A DNA stretch of 64,000 bases from Paralvinella palmiformis (Eukaryota; Annelida; Polychaeta; Terebellida; Alvinellidae): contig JAODUP010000011.1 of assembly GCA_025642065.1 (NCBI GenBank), positions 1 through 64,000 on the forward strand, in the 5' to 3' direction. A program made the position numbers and the translations under genes. Under the pieces are notes generated by a model. That model saw only the letters and a program-made list of their open reading frames with translations. It did not search any database and was not told where the DNA came from. This document shows positions 10,673-26,059 of the stretch, one piece after another (the stretch's first letter is position 1; each line of letters starts with the position of its first letter).

Positions 10673-11330
10673 TCAAATATTCAAATATTTTTCACCCTAA
10701 ATATGGGTGTTTTATAGCTATGATCACATTTAAATGCAGACTGTAGTGACCCTTTAAGGGTATAGTTGCATATATATTTGTTTATACTGCCCTTTCTATA
10801 ATTTTGGATAAAATTGGTAGATTTGACACAGGTCTGTAATTGTTTAGAATATTACAATCAAAATAAAATAAAATTAATGGTTTTACTAGGTCCGCATTTA
10901 AAACTTTCATTTAACTAATCTGATCCACAGTCAATCACACTATCGTCTGTATTTTTAAATTCTGTATTAAAGTTCAGATGATATTTATCATTTGGTAAAT
11001 CAAAAACATTTAATATAATAACTAGAAAAACAAATATTTACTTTGTTTTCTCAATTATATTGTGAAATTATGCCAAAGCTATTTTCCGTTACATGAGAAA
11101 CCCAAAACGTTTGCTATGATACAGATCAAGACAGTAACTATTGATTAAATACAAATATCAAAAATGTAAGTACATTATTATATTGAGACACTTACTTGTG
11201 TTATTATAGTGATATTACAATAATATCTAATTTAGACTGGCAATGATTATTTGAGAATGTGTGAATTTTAAAATTTGGAACAACATTTAACCGTTAATTG
11301 TTTACCAACAAATGATGCATATAATAACGC
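10673..11330. other. No gene seen
   Basis: AT-rich sequence. Its first part may belong to the 5' side of LINE-D, but no further motif is legible. Confidence 0.45.
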
Positions 11331-11339
11331 TATGGATAA

Positions 11340-12870
11340 AGAAAAACGACGTTGTTAAATATGGTAACTTTATTGTCAGCGACAAATACATGAAATATAC
11401 TTGAATTTTCATCAGAAAGAGAGAACCGTTTAGTATGAAAACGAATATGTGGGTCAAGTATACGATCAGTGAAAATGTCTGTTTTATTAATTGATGTTGG
11501 TAGGAGCAGATGTTGCGCTGTTATTATGGGATTTCCTGATCTGAACAAAGTATTATTATCCAATGCATATGTCATACAAGAGAGAACATGAACAGGAAAA
11601 TGCTCAATTATATCTCTATGTACTAACTAGAATTAGCCATATTCGCAATAATTACCCGGACATATGTAGCATTATCATTGGAGGTGATTTTAATACCGAT
11701 TTGACTCGTATTAATTCCTTACATACTATATCTCTCATGGATTATTTACCCCATAAGGGTATTTTATTATATTCTCAGTGTGTTGAAGATAATGTTCTGT
11801 ATACATACGAAAATAGTTTCACTCGCGGCAGGTTATTTCGCGAAGCACGAAGGTGATAAATTGTCGGAGCATATTCCTATTGTCATGAATATTAAATTAA
11901 ATGTGTAATATTTCCTCTCTGAAGAAAGGATATTAACTAAGAAAGGGTCATGGAAAAAGGCCGATAAAATGGATATTACAGCAAATAAATATGTGTTGTA
12001 CAAACTACTAAATAAGGTTGACATATCGTTATGTGCAGTACACTGTACAAATATGTTCTGTAAAGAACAGGTGGATGATATTGATCATTATTATAGTGCT
12101 ATAAAAGCTTCATGTATACAGGTTGCATCTAGTTGTATTCCAACCACCAGTAAGCCTAAAATATCAGGCTGGAATGATCATGTAGGTCATTTCAAGGATC
12201 ATTCGAGTTGTTGGCACCGTATTTGACTTGACAATGGATGTCCGCATCATGGTTCGATTTTTTATATCAATCTTAAATCTCTGTGAAAAGGGACTGTGAA
12301 ATTAGTTAAACGGAACCAATCCGATATGAGGGTTGCAAAAATTGCAACTGTCCTACAGAACCAAGATAAAGGTAATTTCTGATGTGAAACGAAACGTATA
12401 AAATAATAATCATTCCAGTTGACCAAATGTTGTTGATGATGCCGATGGTGATGAGGATATTACCAAAACATTTGTCAATAAGTATAAACACTTGGATAAT
12501 TGTGTATCATATGATCTCAATGATATGAATGTGTTAGTCAATCAATGATATTGTCATCTCCTGTAAAACTGGTGCGTGCAAAGCGTCGCATACAATCAAT
12601 TTAGATGATGCCATAAATGCTGTTCTGAGTTTAAAACCTCATAAAGCCGATGGAATTGAAAATGACTCTTCTGGTGCATTAATCAATAGATGTTTTGATT
12701 TATATATACATCTAGCCTTGTTGTTTAATGATATTATACTTCATGGTGTATCCTGAGATAATATGTTGTTATCAACGTTGGTGTCAATACAAAAAAATTG
12801 GGAAAAATCTTTAAACGATGGTAACAATTAGAGAGAAGTTGCCTTGGGTAGCATAGTTTGCAAGGTAATT
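11340..12870 (+). pseudogene. LINE-E: endonuclease, linker and early RT
   Basis: This element belongs to a different LINE lineage from A-D. The endonuclease half shows NKVLLSNAY near 11535-11562, then ICSIIIGGDFNTDLTRINS at about 11663-11715, the GDFN metal-binding motif of APE-type endonucleases. SEHIPIVMNIKL follows near 11855 and corresponds to the SDHxP catalytic motif. The linker has ISGWNDHVGHFKDHSSCWHRI at about 12163-12226. The RT fingers have INAVLSLKPHKADGIENDS near 12612-12675, then LLFNDIILHG and, in decayed form, a SLNDGNN..ValgSivcKV block to about 12865. Stops and at least two frameshifts are present. The catalytic palm is not found downstream. Confidence 0.82.
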
Positions 12871-13346
12871 GCTAATATATACATTTTATTTATATTTAAC
12901 AGTAAAATACGTGTCCTAAAACTAAATTGTAATGAAAAGAATACAATATACTCAGATATAAGCGATGGACTACTTCGTAAGGAAGTGAAAAGGATAATGT
13001 AAAATTTATCGTTAGGTCCCCTTAATATGTATTTTATTACCTATACGCGACATATGTTAAAAGGGTAAATTAAATTATTAACTACGTAATTGAATTATCC
13101 GAAAAAACTCATGACAAGAAAGAGACCGGTGACTTATATACTTGCTGGGTTTATTACGTTAGCCCTGAGAAAATTGACATTAAGATTTGCTAGAGATGAC
13201 TACGATATTTGATATCCCAGTTGCTCGAGCTACATCATAATTGTGTATCAGTGAATAAAACTCATCGGTAGATCGCTATCCCAATTATCAAATAGCGTGT
13301 GAAGAATCATAAAAGTATAAATTTGCACATAATTTCATAGCTATCA
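12871..13346. other. No gene seen
   Basis: Sequence after LINE-E, possibly its unreadable continuation. I see no RT palm motif. Confidence 0.45.
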
Positions 13347-13663
13347 AAATAATAATATATGATATTTATATAGCGCCCTATTCAGCTAGAAGCTGCTCTA
13401 AGGCGCTTTATAATATTATTTACAATATTATTATCCCTGACTCAGACCTGTTACCGCCCAGCTCATATCTCAACTCCCAAGGGAGTATACAACGCATGCT
13501 GTTATTATATGCGCAAAGCGTTACTCAAACACATATCCATCGCGTCCTGTCAGGTACTCATTTTTTGTATGGATGAGTGAACCAGTCGACACAGGGAGCT
13601 TCGAACCTGCGACAGTTCGGCTACGAGTCCTACGCTCTAACTAACTGCGCTATCAGATAAGCA
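13347..13663 (-). mobile_element. SINE-2 copy A
   Basis: On the reverse strand it begins with a tRNA-like head. GATAGCGCAGTTAGTTAGAG is an A-box-like region, GACTCGTAGCCGAA an anticodon-arm-like region, and GCAGGTTCGAAGC a B-box-like region. A body follows containing GAGTACCTGACAGGACGCGA, and the end is a GGCGCTATATAAATAT-type terminus with ATT repeats. It aligns throughout with 49455-49765 on the other strand. The head resembles a tRNA with CGT in the anticodon position, but no full cloverleaf is intact, so it is not a tRNA gene. Confidence 0.88.
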
Positions 13664-14003
13664 AATTCCGGATGTAACAAATAACACATAGTTAGTTATC
13701 TGATATCGTACAACACGAATTTGAGTTGCCTTCATTGGATAAATATTACTATTCTAATTCTCACAATTTAGTGTTATTTGTGAATCATTCTCTATATGTA
13801 GTCACGATCGGGCAATGATCAAAGAAATAATTAACGCCATACACTTATTTGATAAAACTTCGACACAAAACTCTTTAGGTTTATCACTCAAACTGCAAAA
13901 CATAAACGATTTACTTACTTACATATTACTTGTTGGCATTGTGTTAATAAGGATATTCTATAATATACAAAATATTAATCTGAAGGTGTGACTTAAACAT
14001 AAC

Positions 14004-14078
<75 letters not shown>

Positions 14079-14480
14079 CGTTACTTTATTTGAGACAAAT
14101 ATTAATTGATAATGTGTGTTCAGTTTATACGTCTTAATATACAATAAACACTTAATATAAGGTAAGAAAGGCTAACATAGCATTTTCAGGAAACTGATAA
14201 ACACATTTTATACTAGATGAAAATGTATCTTAGGCCAAAATAATCAATACACGCTATAACGAAATTTGTCGATGATTTATATGTTGGGAAACATTATTAT
14301 TGTAGGGAAAGATTGGTGGCCAGTGAGGTGTTATTTTATGGTTCCCAAATGGCACTAAAATTCTTGGGGTCATATATTCTGCCTAACTCGCTGATATGTA
14401 GGAGTCACTACTAATGCATATATTTGTATTAGTTTTTGTGTATTTCTGATGGGATAAAAATGTTTTAGGGAATTTTAGCG
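13664..14480. other. No gene seen
   Basis: AT-rich spacer around the TA array, with no coding or RNA motif. Confidence 0.5.
14006..14077. repeat. (TA)n microsatellite
   Basis: About 36 uninterrupted TA units. Confidence 0.97.
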
Positions 14481-15125
14481 ATGGTCAGTCATTCATACAA
14501 AAACGCACTCATTAACTCAATCACTCACCCTCTCACTAACTCACGTTTTCATTCACTCAATCATGCAATCACCCATTCACTTACTTATTCATTAATTCGC
14601 TTACTTACCAACTCACTTATTCAATCAATCACTCGCTCACTCGCTCAGACACTTGTATTCACTCAATCACTAAAATCACTCGTTAATTCACTAGCTCATT
14701 CACTATCTCATTCATTCGTTAATAACTCACCGCTCGCGTACAAGCTCACTAGCCTACTCACTCACTCATTTATTCATAAACTCACCCACCCACAATTTCC
14801 TAACTCACAATCTCTCTCATAATCTGACTCACAATGAGATTCACTCATGAATTTACAATCTCATAAACTAACAAACTCACTTATTCGCTGACTCATTCTA
14901 CCTAATTGTTTATTTGACTCCAGGTTTCTTTCGGCTATATGTTCCAGATTAGATCTATACTGGGGCAAAACAATTTACTCTCACTCAATCATTCACTCGA
15001 TTACATACTAACTAACTCACTAACTCACATATTCGTCAACTCACTCACTCACCCACCCACCTACTCACTCAATTAATGAGTTTATCAATCAATTAATCAA
15101 TCAATCAATCTATTTATCAATTACC
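14481..15125. repeat. Degenerate CACT/CATT tetranucleotide satellite
   Basis: About 640 bp of diverged four-base repeats (TCAC, TCAT, TTAC, CAAT), interrupted by about 80 bp of unrelated sequence near 14905-14975. The 113-aa open frame over its first half (Ser/Leu/Thr/His-rich) is a repeat translation. Confidence 0.85.
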
Positions 15126-15177
15126 CAAGCACTTACTTTAAACTATATTACAATTACTATTACTAGCACTAATAGGC

Positions 15178-15206
15178 CACTACTACTACTACTCCTAGTA
15201 GTAGTA

Positions 15207-15239
<33 letters not shown>

Positions 15240-15242
15240 GAA
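15178..15242. repeat. TAC then TAG trinucleotide repeats
   Basis: ACT repeats switch to AGT repeats at about 15197, giving an imperfect inverted arrangement that could fold back on itself. Confidence 0.85.
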
Positions 15243-16220
15243 GGAGTACTGCACAAATTATGCGATTATGTGTCATAGATATGTAAATTCTTTTTTTGGC
15301 AAATCATTAAGTCTGTGTAGATTTATTTTGTGTTATAAGGACATACCGATAATTACTATTTATCAATATAAATGTTTTACAATCAACTCTTTGCAGGTGT
15401 CACGGACATGAAAGATGAAGCACCCTATAGACATAAGATTGGAATTGAACACCAGTCCTAGGCACTCTTGATAGGTATGTCTTTGATTAGCCCAGTTTGC
15501 CCATCGTATTGCAGTTCCTGGTTCAATTTTAATGAAATTCTATAAAGAATACGAAATACTTGTATTCCCAAAGTTTCAAGAAACGTGTCCTTTGTGAACA
15601 AACTTGAAAATGTTGAGCTCGTTAGTGGAATTGGTATAATTATCATTATACTTTTTATTGGATGTTATTTTAGTTGTTATTGATGTTGCTGTAGGAAAAA
15701 TTATCCGATTGTGTATTCCTTTTCCATCAAGGTCAAAATGGGGTATATTGCAGGATATTGTAACCATACGAAGTATATCTTCAAAGAATTTATTCAAACT
15801 TTTATTTTCTTTCCTGTTGTCGTCTTGGGGGACATTGGAAGATGTGCTGCGATTAATGGATAATATTCAGGAGTTTGTGCTTGCTAATTTGTCAAGCTCC
15901 CAACAAGATAAACATTGAAAAACGTTTACATGACGTCTTTAGGGAAACTACGGAACTTTGAGCCAATGCGTTTAGTTGATTTTAGTTATGTAGTCCCGGG
16001 ATTGGTCACATATGGAACATGTGGTCTAAGTATGGCTTCTTAAGACAACACATATGCAAACACAAGTGGTGATGAAAATAGTGTGACTTAATAAGAAATA
16101 GATTTCGAGAAGCCTTCCGCCATTATGACTTGGTATATCATAAGCAATCACTAAATTCAAAACTCAACATGATAATTAATGATTATTTTGTTATGTCTAC
16201 GACTAATTGGATGATGGTAA
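15243..16220. other. No gene recognised
   Basis: Two overlapping opposite-strand open frames (73 and 86 aa at about 15576-15918) lack recognisable motifs. Base composition is somewhat less AT-rich than the flanks. It could be an unclassified repeat. Confidence 0.4.
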
Positions 16221-16224
16221 TTGC

Positions 16225-16317
16225 GATAATGATGATGATGATGATGATGATGATGATGGTGGTGGTGATGATGATGGTGGTAATGATGCTGATTATTATT
16301 ATTATTATTATAATTTG

Positions 16318-16404
<87 letters not shown>

Positions 16405-16660
16405 ACTAGATGGGAGTAGCTGAATGAGGAATATTAGTCGTCCGTATTGATGACGATAATGATAATGAGAACGATAAAGACGTTAACAATGATAATGGTG
16501 GTAGTAATAATAATGATGATGATAATGTTATTCTGTTTGTTAATAAGAGTTATGAGTTTTGAGGATGATGTTAACAATGATGACGATGTAAACAAAACCA
16601 CAGTCAACAACAACAACGACAATAATAACAGCAAGAACAATAACAACCTACAAAGGAACT
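16225..16660. repeat. GAT/ATT compound array and degenerate continuation
   Basis: GAT/GGT repeats at about 16225-16290 pass into about 110 bp of ATT repeats (16291-16403). A degenerate GAT/AAC-rich tract follows to about 16660. Hydrophobic poly-Ile/Leu/Met open frames here are artefacts. Confidence 0.92.
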
Positions 16661-17188
16661 ATAAAATTAAAATGATCCAATAGTTCAATTCTAGTAAACA
16701 ACCATATTTCATAAGGTTTATATCCTTGAATAACGTTTTAATTATGAATACAATGTTTTGTGAAAGTTCGAATCATTCATATAAACCTGTCATTCATACA
16801 CATATAATATAATTATGTTTATCAAAATATGGGATTCTAATTTCATTGAAATATCATTGCTATGTACTTTTTATTCAATTATTACATAATTATATATGTT
16901 TAAATATATATTTTAAACATTGTCCAATTCAAATTAGTATCACTCAAGATACTTTAATCGTGTCGTCTATATCAGTATTCCATTTGTTTACACTTTACTG
17001 GACCTAATGGCATTTCTGTCAATTTGACGGGTTTCTTAACGATTGATGTCAATCCAAGGCTCATCTTGGATTGATTCACATTAATTATTGTTCTGATTTT
17101 ATAAATTGTCTAATGGCAACCTTCAGCAACCAATACATCAAGGTAAAAGTTGTTATTAAGGATCTTGAGGTTATCATAATAATAAACA

Positions 17189-17267
17189 AGAAGAAGAAGA
17201 TGATGATGATGATGATGATGATGATGAAAAAATGATAATAATAATAAAAATAATAATAATAATAATA
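17189..17267. repeat. GAA/GAT/AAT trinucleotide repeats
   Basis: Consecutive GAA, GAT and AAT blocks. Confidence 0.92.
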
Positions 17268-19113
17268 TTCCCTTTTCCAAAGACCCAATGTAAAATATTT
17301 CAACTGTTTCCCTAACTAATATTATTATTTATTTGTCTAGTTATTTTTTTATAGTTGGAATTTCATCTTATTGAAAACAAGTTTCCTATGTTGCAGTTGC
17401 TTCATCTGCATGCAGTATAAAGCTTACATCGGAGCGAGAAACATTTCTTTCCATATACTAGCATCCCCCCATAGGTAAGTTTGTGTATGCGTGTGGGCAT
17501 GTGTGTGTGCGTGCGTGCGTGCGTATATTGTATTCATTGGCAATATTCCCACCGGGCAGATCTTTACCATCTCCTACGTCTTAGTTGGAAGCTACAGGTA
17601 ACGTAAGACATATGTTATCACTTCTCCATGAGACTGAGTAAACAATAAATGTATATTTATTCAAGCCAAGCTAGTTCTCTTTATAATAATGGGACTCGCC
17701 GCCCTATCACTTTAATAACCTGAAATGGTATCATACACTCGATGATTGATATAACAGAAATCATCAATCTTATAGTAAAAGGTTGTTAATCAGCGGGTGT
17801 GTTATGGCTGTCGAGTGTCAGTAACGTTTATGGTGCCACACATTTTAAGAAACACAATAAAGTTTTGGTGATTCAGTAACAAGAATTACTGAGGAGGATG
17901 CTACAAATACGTGTATAATAGCAACAGCGTAGGACAGTCATGGAATAGTATTATTTCTAAAACAGTGTCAGTAATGTTCCAGTAATAGCCGTCGAAATGA
18001 AAAGAAGCTCTGCTGTCAAGTCTACTATAAAATATTTCAACAGTATATGTTTCAGTATATTTTCTAGATATATTTGTATTATGTCATCGTAACTGATATA
18101 GGACAGAGTGTGCATAATATTAGTTTAACCAGTATTTTAGTGTGAAATAAAAGAGGTAACTGAAGAAAGACAACACTAAATAAGCTTATTTTACCGATAT
18201 GTGTGTCAGCTATACTCACACATTTACCCACTTAGTAGCTCTCTCTAACTCACTATATTCGTTGGAAGCTGTATACCATCCATTGGGAAAGTCAATGTAA
18301 TTTTTAATTTTAATTGTGGGAAGAGTAGTGAATCAAATGACATAAGCCATTTCCGACGATGTTCGAACAGAAGCTAAATAAAACAATTAGAAAATGTTCC
18401 TACCTTAGCTAGGTCAAACGAGTTCTTAGATTCCATGTTCACGACAATCTTTATATATGTATTAATGTATTTTGTGTCAACTGTAAATTTAAAAAATAGG
18501 ATGAGATTTTTGTGCATATTAAGTTATGTGCTATCTGACACTATGATAATTGTATATCCTTGGCAATATATAGCTTCGTGAAAATAAATAATGTTAAGCT
18601 TATAGACTTATAACATGCTTTCAAATGGCCTTTTATTTTAATATCATTACTATTATTAATGTTGCTACCATTTTTGTCATCTTGTTACTCATAATTTAAA
18701 TGACCTTTCCTTTGTTCACGAAGGTTTTCAAGCTGATGTTATTGTCAATTGTGATCGGTTTTTTCTCCAGTCTTTTATTGTCGCTTCATTTATCTACATT
18801 CTTTTCCTTGATGTAAATCTATGGAAACAATTCATATCAACGTTAGAGGTTTGTCATCTATATACCAGTATGTGGGCCGTATTTCTTCCATTTTAACACC
18901 CGAGTAAAAAAACCTTTATTTCCAAATAATGTGTGTGGGCGGGTTCACATAATGATGAATGTGGCTGTTATATTGAGTTTCATATGATTTACAAAATTAC
19001 CTTTTTGACTGGCTTTTCACTCACTTTCTAAATTTCCACTGTATCCGATCATTTGTTGGTACATTTTGACTAATACCGTGACTATGAGATTGCCTAACCC
19101 TGTACTAGGCACG
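17268..19113. other. No gene seen
   Basis: AT-rich sequence with a short GTGC/TGTG tract near 17485-17525. No conserved coding block is visible. Confidence 0.5.
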
Positions 19114-19383
19114 TCACTGATCCCGAGTCTTTTCGTAGATATTGACACTATACAAGTTTGTTATTATTATAAGCGGGATAATTGATGTGTTATAAGTATA
19201 TTTGAATAACCCGATAAAACAAATTGATTGATGTTTCCATAACGAAAGTCTTATTATAAAACCGTTTATATTATCATCGTGGTACCAACAAGGTCGTTCA
19301 CGGTTGATGATACATGTGCGCGCTAACAGTAAGAACAGCAAGGCCAGCAAAGCCGAAATTCGATAGAAATCGACCCGTCTCAT
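19114..19383 (-). CDS. Candidate signal-anchor exon or chance ORF, 89 codons
   Basis: The frame starts at ATG 19383 in a good context (AAGATGA). It begins with basic residues (MRR), then a hydrophobic run ISALLALLFLLLA at residues 9-21 and a Cys at 24. This is the layout of a signal peptide or type II membrane anchor. Local GC is higher than in the flanks over roughly the first 40 codons. After that the frame becomes Ile/Asn/Tyr-rich and looks non-coding, so if real it would be a first exon ending near residue 30-37. Possible weak donors are GTGAAC and GTACCA. I do not recognise the protein, and no further exon was found nearby. Confidence 0.22.
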   Translation of the reverse strand: MRRVDFYRISALLALLFLLLARTCIINRERPCWYHDDNINGFIIRLSLWKHQSICFIGLFKYTYNTSIIPLIIITNLYSVNIYEKTRDQ

Positions 19384-19867
19384 CTTACACTATACAACGT
19401 TTGTTTACACACATGGGAATGGTCTGTTCCTCTGCCAGGGACATTCATCGCTTGCCAAAACCCAGCATTCTATTATAATGAACACCAAACGATGATATAA
19501 AGATAGCATAAAACATAATTCAAACTCTCTTCCTTTCTGGATAGCGATAATTGTCATAAGTATGAACTTAGAATCAATGAATCTATGAGTTCAGGAGATA
19601 CTGTTGCAATTTAATTTTCTGTGTAAAAAACAAAGTATTGATAATAAGTTCGATATGTCCCAAAAAGCCTGTCCTAGTCAACCTATTTATACTATTATCG
19701 ATTTTGTTAGCTGAGAGATGAAGCATCCCTGTATCTTCTAATTCTCCCCAAGGTCAACAATAGAATAGCTTTGGTATATTGAAGATCATAATTGATGGAT
19801 CATCCTCGGATCATTCGTAACTTTGATTTTTCAAGGTACTGTAGTCTTGGGGCATATTTAATACACA

Positions 19868-19950
19868 TACACACAGGCACACAAAAACACGCACACGCAC
19901 ACACACACGCACACACACACACACACACACGCACATATATATATATATAT
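19868..19950. repeat. (CA)n(TA)n microsatellite
   Basis: Imperfect CA repeats followed by a short TA array. Confidence 0.93.
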
Positions 19951-20719
19951 TACAGACTGATGTTCTGATGATGTTTTTGAACACCAGAGCATCTCCAAAC
20001 TAGATAATGACCATATAGAATACTGCTATCTCACCTAATCTCTACCAATAACAATGATAATGATGATAACGTTGACGATGGTGATTATCTTATGGTTATG
20101 ATCAAAATGATGATTATGATAATGATGATAATAATCATGTTAATAATGAAGGTAATTTTCCTGTTATAATAACAATTATGATGAAGACCACATCAAGAAT
20201 AAGACAATAACATCAACAAAAATATAACAATGAATGACAACACGCAAAAATAAATTATTAAAAAGGCCGGAATCATCAAAAGGTTAAATTATAGGACTAA
20301 ATACTAACTTCATCATATGTTAATCTACCGTAATTTGTTAACGTCGGTATTTCCATAATTCATTATCATTTATGCTTATTAAGGATTCAGTATATATTTT
20401 AAATAAACTGTAAATTTACTAAACCTAGCCTATAACGAGTAAAGAAATATAGCCCAGATTTAATACATGTTTCGTCATAAATATTATACAGTTAATTATG
20501 TTCGAGCTTAAACTACAACCAGTTATTCATGTAAACAGATTTGTGAAAAAAAAAAAGTGTTATATCATTTGAATATTACTTGGCTCACATTAATATCACC
20601 CAATTTATTTCCATCTGTATTCATATATTGTATGGCCTATAATCACTCTTCCTGTCATTATCACCCATATCAAGATGACTTTCATAAATTGTATCCGTTG
20701 AATTCGTGTCTCATCTATT
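19951..20719. other. No gene seen; degenerate GAT tract
   Basis: A degraded GAT/AAT tract lies at about 20040-20245. The rest is AT-rich and unrecognised. Confidence 0.5.
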
Positions 20720-21098
20720 TCATCTAGGCCACTAATAACACTTCTGTGATGCTGGTCTATTTAGTTTCCTTGAAACATAACCCTGATCCCTTTTCTCAAC
20801 CAGTCTCCAATAATCCATCTTCTGTTTTACACTGGCTTCCTGTACGTTTCAGCTCACTGTACAATATCCTGTTTCATACGTTCTTAGTGGAATAGCATCA
20901 CGGTATCTAAGCGATCTGATCCAAAACTATATGTCAGTGAGATCTGAATCCTATTCACTTTTGACGGTACCAAAAAGCCACACGACAATTTACGGAGCTC
21001 CCAACTGGTGGAATAAGTTGGCAAAACATATTAAAATCAGTAAAGAAATATCTTGTAAGGTTAGTAAAACCCACTTACTTAAATTAGCATATTTATAA
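20720..21098 (+). pseudogene. LINE-F: C-terminal fragment
   Basis: One frame gives KHNPDPFSQPVSNNPSSV, then LHWLPVRFSSLYNILFHTF. After a frameshift near 20882 it gives SGIASRYLSDLIQNY, YSLLTVPKSHT and GAPNWWNKL, with an end KTHLLKLAYL before a stop at 21096-21098. This is the HWLPV...yKiL..tFk.l.G.AP.YLsdLi...........vP.......AP..WN.LP...............LKtHLf..A tail of CR1/L2-like LINEs, including a probable native stop. It is 5'-truncated, as is usual for dead LINE copies. Confidence 0.82.
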
Positions 21099-23098
21099 TA
21101 TTTAAACTTTTTGGGTATAAGACAAAGTTTAGCATTGTTCTTATTGTTGTTTTATTGTTGTTATGGCCATCTTCTTTGTTATTTGTTATTTTAAACATTG
21201 GTGGACAGATTTAATACTACACCGAATATTATTTTATATATATCGTATATCGTATATTAACAAAGATCATAAGATGTAATATTATTTGAAAAACCAGGAC
21301 ATATTATTTGTTTCACATTGTAGAAGGCATGACCTTCATTTTCTTAAACCTTTCTTCGCCTGTCAAGGTCAGTATTTTAGTCTTTTCTCATTTAAAACAT
21401 ATTTTGCAATCAGGATATTGATTAGGTAATAATTAATACATACACCTAGCTTAAGAGCCCTCTAGAGTTTAAGTTTATTTTTTATGACAAATATCCAAGT
21501 GAAAGATATTTGTATAACAGTTCAGAATATAGCAAAGCTTATACGTTTATTATCATTCACATTATAGAGTTTTATACCGTTAAAAGGTAGCGAAGCAGAA
21601 TATTTATTGAGTGAATATCGAATATTTATGATTGCTTAACTAGTGTAGAGTAGCAAGGGATGATATCATAAGTACCGTGATTATCTTAAAGGCAGTCCAT
21701 TGATAAATAAATTAATTAATTCTAAATTATGCATACAGTAATAAGACACTTATGCACTTATACACACACTCATACACACACATAAAACCAGATACACCCA
21801 CATATATATAATTGTAAGTGTAATAATGTGATGGTTCTTATTATTACCACTTACAATCATGTGGTTATGTTCGCCAATATTTATGATCTATGAATGCGGT
21901 GATGTCAATCTATATACATTCATATATCACATTGATAACAATGTATCTTTAAAGAACGTACTATATAATATAATCCTCATAAAGTTATACGGATATCATA
22001 ATATGGTAAATTCATGGCATGGCTATAACTACAATCCCTGCATAACTAGACATCAATATGTTATCTAGCCATCATCCTAATAAGTTCAATACAAATATAT
22101 GTACAAAATCAATTCTAATGGTAAGAAATCAAGTTCTACCAAATTATAGTGAATATGATGTTTATTATTTAAATGATAAAATATTAAAATTTCTAAAACA
22201 TCACTGCAAAATATGACTTAGTATCCTATATAAAAGTTCTTATTTTTATTTTTTAAAGTGTGAGAAAAAAAGCCTCAAGAAGTTATCAGTAGTTACTATC
22301 TATGATTTTACAAAATGCTATCTCTGTTCCTTCAACTTAAAAATGTATTTAAATCGGATTTGGTTATCTTACAAAAAGTTAAATGCATTAGATACATTAA
22401 CATGTTTCCAGCTGATCCCTATATTCAGTTAAGCTTTAGTCTAAATAATTAACTGAGTAGAGAAACATAAACAGAGCTACATCAATGTTATAAATAACTA
22501 GTAGTGAAATACATCCCACTATCTAAGTTACATGACAGTGTTGTTAAACATAAGCTGTGTGTAGTCTGATAAGATTAGCTACACTAACTAACTGAGCTAC
22601 ACGTAGTCTAGTATTGGAATCTACTAAAGATAAAATAAAATAGATTATCCGTTGGATATTAACTCTATATGCTTACTGAATACATAATTGAGAAACATTG
22701 CTTTCTACAAGATTACGTTATTTAAATGAGGAGATAGTTTGTATGCAGATCAAGTACCGTTCTTGTCGTTGATGAAATCTTCATGATTTAAGGTTTCTTA
22801 CAGATAAATAGTTTCTTTATTGTATATGTCATTATTGATAGCATATTACTGAAACGTGGCTATGGTCAGTAACAGTAACAGGTAAATTGACATGAAAGGA
22901 GATTATGTACATCTATAATCCTTTATATGAGATTAGAAAATATAATATTTCACCATTCCAATCAATAATTCTCTAAACTAAAAGATTTCCAAGAGATATA
23001 ACTAGTTAAAATCTGAACACAGCTAGACATATTTGTGAATCTTGGTTACATCAAAAATATGAGAATATCCCACAGTGTAGATGATTGAGACATATAAT

Positions 23099-23103
<5 letters not shown>
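21099..23103. other. No gene seen
   Basis: Two kilobases of AT-rich sequence. The 69-codon frame at 21859-22068 has no motif. No repeat family was matched. Confidence 0.5.
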
Positions 23104-24955
<1,852 letters not shown>

Positions 24956-25062
24956 TTTCATCTTTGACTTCGCTTCATTACATTTGGAGGTCGCTCGGCC
25001 CATTTACCATACAAGTGTGCACAAAACTGGCCGTAAAACATCAATCATCATCATCATCATCA
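24956..25062 (+). mobile_element. SINE-1 copy B, 5'-truncated
   Basis: Carries only the body and tail. GGAGGTCGCTCGGCCCATTT and TGTGCACAAAACTGGCCGTA are shared with copies C and D, and the copy ends in ATC repeats. The tRNA head is missing, as in incomplete reverse transcription. Confidence 0.88.
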
Positions 25063-25960
25063 AAAGTGTTGTTGTTGATTATGATGATGATAATGATGAT
25101 CTTGTTGTTGACCTCGATGATGAACATTTAAATGGTTTTTTTCTAAACATTTAACCAAAATTCAAAATGAGCATTAATTATAGACCTAAGTCATACGATA
25201 TTTTCTTCCTTTAAATAAATATGTGGGATAATTTACCTGGTTCAATCAGCTTCCATCACTCGAGAAGGACGAAAACTGCAACGCAAAAGTTTCAATTTAA
25301 GTTTCTTCTTTGTTCACAAATTAATTGGATTATCATCGTTTAGAACTGGCATTATTGCATTACCTCCCCCCCACGCATAAAATACACACACAAAACAAAC
25401 ACGTAAATATCCATTCGCCAACCGGCTATTGGGTTGATAACTGAACCCTTTTTTTGTATTCCGGGTTCATGGTAATAAACATTATATATTATAGGTAAAG
25501 ATTGTATATTGTCGCACAACAATTAAGTATTCAATCAAATAAAATTGATTTACAAATAAAAGAGATAGCATAAAACATGTGCTCCGAAAATGCTTCAAAA
25601 TAAATATGTATTTATTTGTAAAATATTGAAATAAAATCACTAAGTTTGTAGATATAATAAACAAGTTGCCACTGCTTCAGTGAATAAATGCCAAACCTTG
25701 TAGCAAGCAATGTCGAAGCCCTCTCCCAATAGCAATAGATTTGTCGATTGATATGAGACTGATCTTGCCAGTGAGTGAGTGAGCTGATTGTTTACCCTTT
25801 TGTAACATTCAACTGATTGACTAACTCCACATGAAACAAGATCCTTAGACTGAAGCACTTTATCGATGGATGAACAAATCCACCGGCAAGGATCATACAG
25901 ACATTTAGTTAATTATAACAAGGATGCAGCTTTAATAGTAATATAGCAGAAACAACTGTA
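25063..25960. other. No gene seen
   Basis: AT-rich sequence. Frames of 60-72 codons at 25482-25858 on the reverse strand show no motif. Confidence 0.5.
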
Positions 25961-25964
25961 GTTT

Positions 25965-26020
25965 TAGAATTAGTATTAGTAGTAATAGTAGTAATAGTAA
26001 TAGTAGTAGTTGTATTAGTT

Positions 26021-26059
<39 letters not shown>

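Noticed and set aside
14481..14822. 113-aa Ser/Leu/Thr/His-rich frame
   Set aside because: Product of degenerate CACT repeats.
16130..16683. Poly-Leu/Ile/Met open frames resembling membrane proteins
   Set aside because: Produced by ATT and GAT repeats.
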